Source: Candidatus Aminicenantota bacterium (GTDB lineage: Bacteria > Acidobacteriota > B3-B38 > Guanabaribacteriales > B3-B38). From it: a stretch of DNA of 19,856 nucleotides. The translations under genes and the position numbers were made by a program. This document shows positions 14,611-19,856 of this stretch, piece after piece. The stretch covers positions 1-19,856 of the forward strand of contig JAOUOQ010000012.1 in assembly GCA_029880275.1 (NCBI GenBank), read 5' to 3'. Positions within the stretch are counted from its first letter, which is position 1; each line of letters opens with the position of its first letter. The notes under the pieces were generated by a model that had not been told where the DNA came from, searched no databases, and was given only the letters and a program-made list of their open reading frames with translations.

Positions 14611-14618
14611 TCATTAAA

Positions 14619-14703
14619 TGGTGGGGAGGGCAGGATTCGAACCTGCGAAGGCTGCGCCGTCAGATTTACAGTCTGATCCCTTTGACCGCTCGGGAACCTC
14701 CCC
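14619..14703 (-). tRNA. tRNA-Tyr (anticodon GTA)
   Basis: At 85 nt this is a class II tRNA with a long variable arm. Acceptor is GGGGAGG/CCTCCCC, anticodon stem CAGA/TCTG with loop CTGTAAA, and the T-arm contains GGTTCGAATCC. The 3' CCA is encoded. It occupies the tyrU position. Confidence 0.96.
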
Positions 14704-14735
14704 ATCAACATAATCGGAAAATACCACTCCTTCTT

Positions 14736-14811
14736 TGGAGCTGGCGAGAGGATTTGAACCCCCGACCCGCTGATTACAAATCAGCTGCTCTACCAACTGA
14801 GCTACGCCAGC
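14736..14811 (-). tRNA. tRNA-Thr (anticodon TGT)
   Basis: Acceptor GCTGGCG/CGCCAGC, D-arm GCTC/GAGC, anticodon stem GCTGA/TCAGC with loop TTTGTAA, and a T-arm containing GGTTCAAATCC. The 3' CCA is encoded. It is the first gene of the tRNA-tuf operon, about 15 nt after the -10 box of the proximal promoter. Confidence 0.96.
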
Positions 14812-14825
14812 TTGCACAAACTTTT

Positions 14826-14854
14826 TTTATAACACACATAATTTGATAATGCAA
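14826..14854 (-). promoter_or_regulatory. Proximal promoter of the tRNA-tuf operon
   Basis: TTGCAT (-35, 14849-14854), a 17-bp spacer and TATAAA (-10, 14826-14831) read on the minus strand. The start would be near 14819, a few bases before tRNA-Thr. The flanking DNA upstream is very AT-rich, as expected for an UP element on a strong stable-RNA promoter. Confidence 0.55.
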
Positions 14855-14869
14855 CTACTAAAATACGCT

Positions 14870-14923
14870 ATTAATGCATATTAATACTCAAATACTATAA
14901 TTATGATAAAATGATGCATTAAT
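14870..14923. repeat. Separated 10-bp inverted repeat between the two promoters
   Basis: ATTAATGCAT at 14870-14879 and ATGCATTAAT at 14914-14923 are exact complements 34 bp apart, in a stretch made almost entirely of A and T. It may be a protein site or DNA-bending region, or chance in low-complexity sequence. Confidence 0.35.
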
Positions 14924-14950
14924 AATATTATAAATTAATCTTATTTGCAA
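14922..14950 (-). promoter_or_regulatory. Distal candidate promoter of the tRNA-tuf operon
   Basis: TTGCAA (14945-14950), a 17-bp spacer and TATTAT (14922-14927) on the minus strand. It lies inside the AT-rich 14820-15000 stretch, where chance matches are common, so confidence is lower than for the proximal promoter. Confidence 0.35.
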
Positions 14951-15070
14951 TATTTCTTTCAATATCTTTATATTTTGATTTAACAAACCTTCCAACTGCT
15001 AAGAATTCGTAGCTTGCCGCCACTTCTTACATTATCTTCTCCGTATGGGGAAGCTTTCTGCCCTTGGGGC

Positions 15071-15550
15071 TTAATCTTGCTTAGCGACCAGGGCAACCGT
15101 GTAAGCAGCTATTGCCTCGCCTCTTCCCAGAGAACCGAGACCCTCGTTTGTGGTAGCTTTAATGCTTATCCTCCCGGGTTCAATTTTCATAACCCTGGAG
15201 AGCTTAGCTTTCATCTGTTCAATGTGAGGTGCTAACCTCGGGTGCTCAGCGATAATAACTGAGTCTATATTTACTACGGAATATTCCCCCTCAACTATAA
15301 TCTCCATTACTCTTTTTAACAGAATGAGACTGGAGATGCCCTTATACTGGGGGGAGGATTCGGGAAAGTGATGACCGATATCCCCTTTTCCCACGGCGCC
15401 CAAAAGAGCGTCGCACAGTGAATGGGTCAGCACATCGGCATCCGAATGCCCTTCCAATCCCCTGGGAAAGGGGATAGTTACCCCGCCTAACACCAGGGGA
15501 CGTCCTTCCGCCAGTGGATGAAGGTCGTAGCCTATTCCCACCCGATACAT
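15071..15550 (-). CDS. ispF: 2-C-methyl-D-erythritol 2,4-cyclodiphosphate synthase
   Basis: IspF (159 aa, normal length) converts CDP-methylerythritol 2-phosphate to the cyclic diphosphate with release of CMP, the fifth step of the cytosolic MEP isoprenoid pathway. The metal-binding motif GYDLHPL is at residues 7-13, with the partner histidine in 'GLEGHSDADVLTHSLCDALLG' region. 'GDIGHHFPES' and the 'IKATTNEGLGSLGRGE' CMP-binding block are intact. The ATG lies 2 nt after the ispD stop, so translation is probably coupled. A small GCCC-TTG-GGGC hairpin without a U-run directly follows the stop (15060-15070). Confidence 0.97.
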   Translation of the reverse strand: MYRVGIGYDLHPLAEGRPLVLGGVTIPFPRGLEGHSDADVLTHSLCDALLGAVGKGDIGHHFPESSPQYKGISSLILLKRVMEIIVEGEYSVVNIDSVIIAEHPRLAPHIEQMKAKLSRVMKIEPGRISIKATTNEGLGSLGRGEAIAAYTVALVAKQD

Positions 15551-15552
15551 AG

Positions 15553-16245
15553 CTAACCTCTCGCCCTGAGAATGAGCTCGGCAAATCTCACGTCCGCAGG
15601 AGTGGTTATTTTGATATTAAGGGGGGAGCCGGGGACTACTGCTACCTGAATCCCTATCCTCTCCACCAGGGAGGAGTCGTCAGTGCCATAGTAGCCATCG
15701 GCATAAGCCCGTTGAAGAGCTTTTCTCAGAATGGGGTAAGCGAAAGCCTGGGGGGTCTGCACCTGTCGGAGGGTTGACCTGTTGAGGGTAGCTACAACAA
15801 CATCCTTGGAGGAAACCTCCTTGATGGTATCGACCGCCTGAATAGCGGCAATGGCTGCCCCGGTGAGCCGTGCTCTCTCCACCACCCGCTGGATGAGGTC
15901 GGCTTCTACCAGAGGTCTTACCGCATCGTGAATGACGACTAACTCCGTCTGCCTCCCATTAACAGAGAGAAACGCCTGATGAACTGAATCTTGCCTCCGC
16001 TCACCTCCGGCGACGAAACGGATGGGCTTATGAAATCCATAGGCAGCTATTCTACCGGAAAACTCCCTCACCTTATCGGGGGGAAATACCACCACCATCT
16101 CGTCAATCTCCGAGGATTGCTGGAATTTCTCCAGAGTATGGATAATAACGGGTTTTCCCCCTAACTCCATAAATTGCTTATAAGAAGAGGAGCCTATTCG
16201 GCTCCCTGAACCGGCAGCGGGTATGATTGCCGTTACTAAACCCAC
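15553..16245 (-). CDS. ispD: 2-C-methyl-D-erythritol 4-phosphate cytidylyltransferase
   Basis: IspD (230 aa) transfers CMP from CTP to methylerythritol 4-phosphate, the third MEP pathway step. The N-terminal 'IIPAAGSGSRIGSSSYKQF' nucleotide-binding loop, 'VAGGERRQDSVHQAF', 'VVIHDAVRPLV', 'TLRQVQTPQAF' and 'GTDDSSLVE' blocks are all present, as is 'NIKITTPAD' near the end. The start is GTG at 16245, with AGGGGG upstream and no better ATG. It pairs with ispF as in many genomes and has its own promoter. Confidence 0.96.
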   Translation of the reverse strand: MGLVTAIIPAAGSGSRIGSSSYKQFMELGGKPVIIHTLEKFQQSSEIDEMVVVFPPDKVREFSGRIAAYGFHKPIRFVAGGERRQDSVHQAFLSVNGRQTELVVIHDAVRPLVEADLIQRVVERARLTGAAIAAIQAVDTIKEVSSKDVVVATLNRSTLRQVQTPQAFAYPILRKALQRAYADGYYGTDDSSLVERIGIQVAVVPGSPLNIKITTPADVRFAELILRARG

Positions 16246-16273
16246 CTCTCCCCCTAAATGCTGATTTGCAATT

Positions 16274-16302
16274 ATATTAACAAACTATCACCAGATTGTC
16301 AA
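16274..16302 (-). promoter_or_regulatory. Predicted promoter of ispD-ispF
   Basis: A perfect TTGACA (16297-16302), 17-bp spacer and TAATAT (16274-16279) on the minus strand, with the start expected near 16267, about 20 nt before the ispD GTG. It sits just downstream of the terminator of the preceding operon, which supports it. Confidence 0.6.
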
Positions 16303-16335
16303 CAAAAGACGGTGAAGCGGTCTGCAGGGTAAAAT

Positions 16336-16380
16336 TGAAAATAATAAAGGCAGCAGAGAGGAATCCTCCCCTCTGCTGCC
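16336..16380 (-). terminator. Intrinsic terminator of the sigma/anti-sigma/Spy-like operon
   Basis: GGCAGCAGAG (16349-16358) and CTCTGCTGCC (16371-16380) form a perfect 10-bp GC-rich stem, with inner AGG/CCT pairing possible. On the minus strand it is followed by the T-rich run TTTATTATTTTC. It starts 21 nt after the Spy-like stop codon. Confidence 0.85.
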
Positions 16381-16401
16381 AGAATTGGAGGCACCTGTAA
16401 T

Positions 16402-16944
16402 CTAATGTCTGAATGGCATCATTGGGCTGTGGGAGTTTCTCGAGGGCTGGTGCACTATCTTTCTCTCTCTCATCATTCGATAGAGCTCCCGGTCGAAATT
16501 CCGGTAGAAAAGGAGCATTTTGGCCTGCTGCTTCACCGAGAGTACCTTTTTCAACTCATTCCACTCGTCCTGGTTTATCTTCTCCATTTTGAGGCGGAGT
16601 TCCTCTGCTTTTGTGAGCAGTTGACCCAGCTTCTTCTCATCGGGAGTCTCCTTATCGAGCTCTGCTTTTATCTCCTTAAGTTGTCCCACTCTCTCCTCGT
16701 TGAGAGCTAAGCGCTGGTCATCGTAGCGGTTCAAAATGGGAAAGAGCTTAGCACTGGTTTCCTCGTCGAGATTTAAATATTCGGTGAGCTTCCACATTCT
16801 CATCAACCGCAGCCTGTCGTGAACCCGTTTGGCGTCTTGATGGCGAAGGGGCTGCTGGTTGTTCATCGCCATAGCCCAGTAGCTGAAGGAGAGAGCCAAC
16901 AGGCTCACTACTATTAAACTCAAGGTTCTGGAGGGTTTCATCAT
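16402..16944 (-). CDS. Spy/CpxP-like periplasmic protein, possible stress or metal sensor
   Basis: The 180-residue product starts with a signal peptide (basic MMKPSR, hydrophobic 8-23, AxA-type cleavage at about residue 26). The mature part is predicted helical and highly charged. Two segments resemble LTxxQ-type repeats of the Spy/CpxP/ZraP group ('LNLDEETSAKLFPIL' at 58-71 and 'LSVKQQAKMLLF' at 135-146). Spy and CpxP are periplasmic chaperones or stress sensors; CnrX, in a similar genetic position, senses metal. The C-terminal tail carries His165, His172, Met175, Met176 and His180, which could bind metal, but there is no cysteine in the protein. GGAGG lies before the first ATG. It is the last gene of a sigma/anti-sigma operon, 55 nt after the anti-sigma gene, and is followed by a strong terminator. 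Family assignment is by pattern and context only. Confidence 0.7.
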   Translation of the reverse strand: MMKPSRTLSLIVVSLLALSFSYWAMAMNNQQPLRHQDAKRVHDRLRLMRMWKLTEYLNLDEETSAKLFPILNRYDDQRLALNEERVGQLKEIKAELDKETPDEKKLGQLLTKAEELRLKMEKINQDEWNELKKVLSVKQQAKMLLFYRNFDRELYRMMRERKIVHQPSRNSHSPMMPFRH

Positions 16945-16999
16945 CCTATTCCTCCTTTAATCAATAATTTACAAACTCGTCAATTGGTCTCCAAAAGGG

Positions 17000-17713
17000 T
17001 CAGGCGCCTCCCCCCTGTTTCTGGGGCGAAGGGTTGGAAGACTCTTTCACAGATAATTGCTGAACAATCTGCTCAATCTCCTCGGGCGATAAGTCAGAAA
17101 GGTCATCATAAAAATAGCCGCTGTTCAGGTAACCGCTGGTAAGGATGGGAACTTCCGAAAGGATAAGGTCGGATTCAACTTCCACCTTCAGTTCATCTGT
17201 GAAGCTGGTTATCTCCTCGGGGGAGAGACTATCCAGCAGAGCTATAAACTCCATATCGACCTCCCTCTCCGGGGAGATAAGCTCCCAGGCTTGTTCGACC
17301 TCCTCCGGGGTGAATTCAGACAGATTGACTTTATCCCCCTGGAAGAAGAGCCACAGGAGAATCCCCGCAGTTACCAGTCCGGCAACGACCACCAGGGAGG
17401 TGTATGCCAGCAAGGGTCGGCGAACTAAAGAGGGGATTCTCCATCCCCACCTGCTCCAGCGGGAAGGGGAAGGCTCTATCCCCTCAGCTCTGATTCTCTG
17501 GCGAACAAGCACCAGGAAATCACTTCCCAGAGGCTCAGTTTCCTGAGGAAGAGGCAAGCCTTTGACCTCGTAGTAGAGCTCCCGGAGAGCATCGTACTCT
17601 CCCTGACAGGTAAGGCAGCTCAGCAGGTGCCCTTTAAGGCGCTGCTGGAGTGCGGGGGAGATTTCCCCTTCTATCATCTCCAGCATATATTTTCTCGCCT
17701 TTGCACAACGCAT
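17000..17713 (-). CDS. Membrane anti-sigma factor with N-terminal zinc-finger (zf-HC2 type)
   Basis: The 237-residue protein begins with C3 and the H29-x3-C33-x2-C36 motif of zinc-finger anti-sigma domains, which hold ECF sigma factors inactive. A single membrane helix lies at about 101-124, putting the N-terminus in the cytoplasm and about 110 residues outside. The outer part is acidic and contains three copies of a short [FL]-[ST]-P-E-E-[VI] motif near 135, 164 and 208. It is 15 nt after the sigma gene, so the pair is surely cotranscribed. An AGGGG sequence precedes its ATG. The zinc-finger and membrane topology are clear; the signal it responds to is unknown. Confidence 0.85.
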   Translation of the reverse strand: MRCAKARKYMLEMIEGEISPALQQRLKGHLLSCLTCQGEYDALRELYYEVKGLPLPQETEPLGSDFLVLVRQRIRAEGIEPSPSRWSRWGWRIPSLVRRPLLAYTSLVVVAGLVTAGILLWLFFQGDKVNLSEFTPEEVEQAWELISPEREVDMEFIALLDSLSPEEITSFTDELKVEVESDLILSEVPILTSGYLNSGYFYDDLSDLSPEEIEQIVQQLSVKESSNPSPQKQGGGA

Positions 17714-17728
17714 ACCAAAACCCCTATT

Positions 17729-18304
17729 CTATTGGCCGAAATTTAGCTTCTTCCATTTTTTTCTTAAATTATTAATAGCGTAAAAATAATTGACCTTAGC
17801 CAATCCGGTACTTCCTCCCATTATCCTGGCTATCTCCTTGTAGGGGAGCTCTTCATATATCCTTAGGATCAGGGCCAATCTCTGTCTTTCGGGCAGCTGG
17901 GAGATTGCTTCTCTTAGCATCTGGCCTCTCTCTCTGGCGATCATCTCTTCCAATTTACCCTCTATTTCCCTTTCGGCTTCCGGTAGCGGAGGGAGTCGCT
18001 CTTGTCTTACCTTTTCTCTAAGGTAGTTCTTACTCAGGTTAATGGCAATCCGATAAAGCCATGTCTTGAAGCTCGACCTTCCCCGGAAGCTATGGAGATT
18101 CCGGTAAACCTTGATAAAAGTGCTCTGGGCAATATCGGCTGCTTCGTCGCTGTCACCAATTATCCTCAATACTAAATAATAAATCCGAGACTTATACTTA
18201 ATAACCAGTTCATTAAAGGCGCTCTGGGCCCCTCGTTTGAATTGTTCCACTAACTGGAGGTCATCGTTCACTACATTCTCTTTTTCCATCTTTATAGACA
18301 CCAT
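17729..18304 (-). CDS. RNA polymerase ECF-family sigma factor
   Basis: The 191-residue protein has sigma region 2 (about 26-97, with 'ADIAQSTFIKVYRNLHSFRG' and 'FKTWLYRIAINLSKNYLR') and region 4 (about 134-186, with 'LPERQRLALILRIYEELPYK' and the helix-turn-helix 'EIARIMGGSTGLAKVNYF'), and lacks region 3, as in ECF factors. It would direct polymerase to stress-response promoters when released by the adjacent anti-sigma factor. The ATG at 18304 has no clear ribosome binding site; Met6 at 18289 is an alternative. I found no convincing ECF-type promoter upstream, so autoregulation is not shown. Confidence 0.93.
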   Translation of the reverse strand: MVSIKMEKENVVNDDLQLVEQFKRGAQSAFNELVIKYKSRIYYLVLRIIGDSDEAADIAQSTFIKVYRNLHSFRGRSSFKTWLYRIAINLSKNYLREKVRQERLPPLPEAEREIEGKLEEMIARERGQMLREAISQLPERQRLALILRIYEELPYKEIARIMGGSTGLAKVNYFYAINNLRKKWKKLNFGQ

Positions 18305-18411
18305 TTATGGAGCAAAGGTTAAAAGCTACCTACGAATATTTTAGCTTAACGGTAAGGTAAACTGAATCCTCTTTGCAAAAGCCATCATCCCCGGAAACTT
18401 TTCTGTGTCTT

Positions 18412-18430
18412 AAAAAAGGGGGGAATCCCC
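18412..18430 (-). terminator. Possible terminator after the CstA-type gene
   Basis: On the minus strand GGGG-ATT-CCCC is followed by CC and six T residues. Upstream bases AAGGGTA can extend the stem with a bulge. The core stem is short, so efficiency is uncertain. The rest of the 275-nt gap (18305-18579) holds only a small AATTTC/GAAATT palindrome near 18565-18577. Confidence 0.5.
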
Positions 18431-18579
18431 TACCCTTCTCTTATAACAGGTGGATTAAAACAAATATGTGTGGTTAATTACTCAAGGGGCATCTTTATCT
18501 GCTTTAACATCTTCTTTCATCCGAGCACATTATATTCGCACTTGAGGGCGAGCGTCATCCGGCTAATTTCCGAAATTCT

Positions 18580-19856
18580 TTATTTTCCCCCATTAGATGA
18601 AGCAGCCCTCTCCTCCATAGCAATTGCCTTTTTCTTTTTTAGCAACTTTAGATAGACAAGCACTGCCTCAAGCAGCAGCCATCCCGCCAGTATCAAGATT
18701 ATTAACCCTACGACCAGAGGAGGCAATTCCTTCGCCCGCCAGAAATCACCCAGTTTTATGACCATCGCCGTAATGGTGACTACCAGCATAAAGAACATAG
18801 GAAGGAGGGTATAATAGGTTGGTCGCTTACTTTTATAGAGAAAGATGCTCACCGCCAGCAGCGCCAATCCCCCCAGGAGCTGGTTGGTGGTGCCGAAGAG
18901 CTGCCACAGCACCAGACCTGCAGGTTCCCCTCCAATCTTCATCAGCGCGAAGTAGCCGATAGCAGCCACCGCCACCAAAGCCGAGAAATACCTGTTTTGC
19001 AGAGGCTTCAAACGAAATATCCGTCCTAACTCCTCGATGTTATACCTCAGCAGGCGGGTGGCAGAATCGAGGGTGGTCATACCAAAGGAGACGATAATCA
19101 CCGAGATAAGCACTACCGCATAGTGCTCTGAAAACCCAATCTTGGGGAAGAATCTTCCCGCTCCGGTGACAAACGCCCTGAGCATGGAGCTCAAACTTCC
19201 GGCGGCTTCCCAGCTGCTGTAATGTTGATGCCAGAGGCTAAGGTTCGCCACTCCCGCCGTACAGGCGATGATGACCAGAACCGCTAAAAATCCCTCGGTC
19301 AGCATCCCACCATAGGCAATGAATCTGGCATCCCGTTCGTTGTTGAGCTGCTTGGCGGTTGTTCCTGAAGATACCAGGCTGTGGAAGCCGGAAATGGCCC
19401 CGCAAGCGATTATGATGAAAAGGAAGGGGAAGAGCCCCGGCAGGTCTGTCACTCTCTGATTAACAGGGGGAGCAACCATGGGAGGGTGATAGATAAACAA
19501 TCCAATATATATCCCCACCATCCCCAGGTAGAGAAGATAAGAGTTGAGATAATCTCTCGGCTGCAGCAGAAGCCACACCGGGAGCACCGAGGCAACGAAG
19601 GCATATCCCAGAAGGATAACTACCCACAGGTTATGGGATATTATGGGGAAGGGACGCTCAATCCCCACCCACAGAGTGAAGAACATCAGCACCAATCCTA
19701 TTATTGACGACCACAAAAGGCTGGCCTTTTTTCGATAGACCAGATAGCCGATGAAAACCGCAATCAGCATCAAAGAGACCACCGGTATAACAGCCTCGGG
19801 GTACATTCGCTCGCCGCCTCCGCCACGGGTAAAAAGGGTGGCGATTATGGTGGCGA
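18580..19856 (-). CDS. cstA: CstA-type carbon starvation transporter, C-terminal part (runs off the right edge)
   Basis: About 424 C-terminal residues are visible and the frame stays open to the window edge, so the start lies outside (E. coli CstA is about 700 aa). The Met at 19806 is internal. Diagnostic segments are 'ACGAISGFHSLVSSGTTAKQ', 'DSATRLLRYNIEELGR' and 'LWQLFGTTNQLLGGLAL', typical of the CstA family, which imports peptides or pyruvate in starving cells. At least eight hydrophobic membrane segments can be counted, ending in a lysine-rich cytoplasmic tail. It is separated from the sigma gene by 275 nt and a possible terminator, so it is probably not in the same operon. Confidence 0.93.
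   Translation of the reverse strand, partial: ATIIATLFTRGGGGERMYPEAVIPVVSLMLIAVFIGYLVYRKKASLLWSSIIGLVLMFFTLWVGIERPFPIISHNLWVVILLGYAFVASVLPVWLLLQPRDYLNSYLLYLGMVGIYIGLFIYHPPMVAPPVNQRVTDLPGLFPFLFIIIACGAISGFHSLVSSGTTAKQLNNERDARFIAYGGMLTEGFLAVLVIIACTAGVANLSLWHQHYSSWEAAGSLSSMLRAFVTGAGRFFPKIGFSEHYAVVLISVIIVSFGMTTLDSATRLLRYNIEELGRIFRLKPLQNRYFSALVAVAAIGYFALMKIGGEPAGLVLWQLFGTTNQLLGGLALLAVSIFLYKSKRPTYYTLLPMFFMLVVTITAMVIKLGDFWRAKELPPLVVGLIILILAGWLLLEAVLVYLKLLKKKKAIAMEERAASSNGGK

Noticed and set aside
14614..14817. 67-codon minus-strand frame across the tRNA genes
   Set aside because: It lies wholly over tRNA-Tyr, tRNA-Thr and their spacer. Its apparent protein is a translation of tRNA arms.
18305..18411. 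ECF-type autoregulatory promoter before the sigma gene
   Set aside because: I looked for a GGAAC-like -35 with a suitable -10 and found none. A TAAAAT box is present but lacks a good -35.

Overview
The window is a bacterial chromosome segment with about half G+C. Every supported gene is on the minus strand, so transcription runs from high to low coordinates. The segment joins the tRNA-tufB block, the secE-nusG-rplKAJL-rpoBC block and the start of the str block (rpsL, rpsG, and probably fusA at the left edge). I see no mobile element, CRISPR array or broken gene. The organism looks like a diderm bacterium. RpoC carries a large trigger-loop insertion, RpoB carries an SI1/i4-type insertion, and there is a secreted Spy/CpxP-like protein beside an ECF sigma/anti-sigma pair. 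Isoprenoids come from the MEP pathway (ispD, ispF). I cannot name the phylum from these proteins; an uncultured lineage is plausible.

Layout in transcription order: (1) 19856-18580, C-terminal part of a CstA-type transporter, followed by a possible terminator. (2) 18304-16402, an ECF sigma factor, a membrane zinc-finger anti-sigma factor and a periplasmic Spy-like protein, closed by a strong terminator at 16336-16380. (3) 16245-15071, ispD and ispF, with their own promoter. (4) 14950-13199, an AT-rich tandem-promoter region, then tRNA-Thr(TGT), tRNA-Tyr(GTA), tRNA-Gly(TCC), tRNA-Thr(GGT) and tuf, which is the E. coli thrU-tyrU-glyT-thrT-tufB order. (5) 13112-12451, rpmG, tRNA-Trp and secE. 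(6) 12444-9735, nusG, rplK, rplA, rplJ, rplL. (7) 9639-1091, rpoB and rpoC. (8) 1074-1, a clear promoter with a structured leader, then rpsL, rpsG and the first codons of a probable elongation-factor GTPase.

The genes make one growth-related block: tRNAs and EF-Tu, ribosomal proteins of both subunits, the Sec translocon subunit SecE, NusG, and the two largest RNA polymerase subunits. Several gaps hold hairpins that could tune the relative output of neighbouring genes (tuf/rpmG, tRNA-Trp/secE, rplL/rpoB, rpoC/rpsL).

The most unusual feature is in RpoB. About 60 residues are inserted near residue 78 with eight cysteines in two modules. The first has the same C-x-C-x12-C-x2-C spacing and flanking residues as the zinc-binding domain at the N-terminus of RpoC in the same operon, so it looks like a beta-prime zinc domain copied into beta. 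EF-Tu also carries an extra four-cysteine knuckle. The other notable items are the rpsL leader, in which a hairpin covers the ribosome binding site, and the ECF sigma/anti-sigma/Spy-like cassette.
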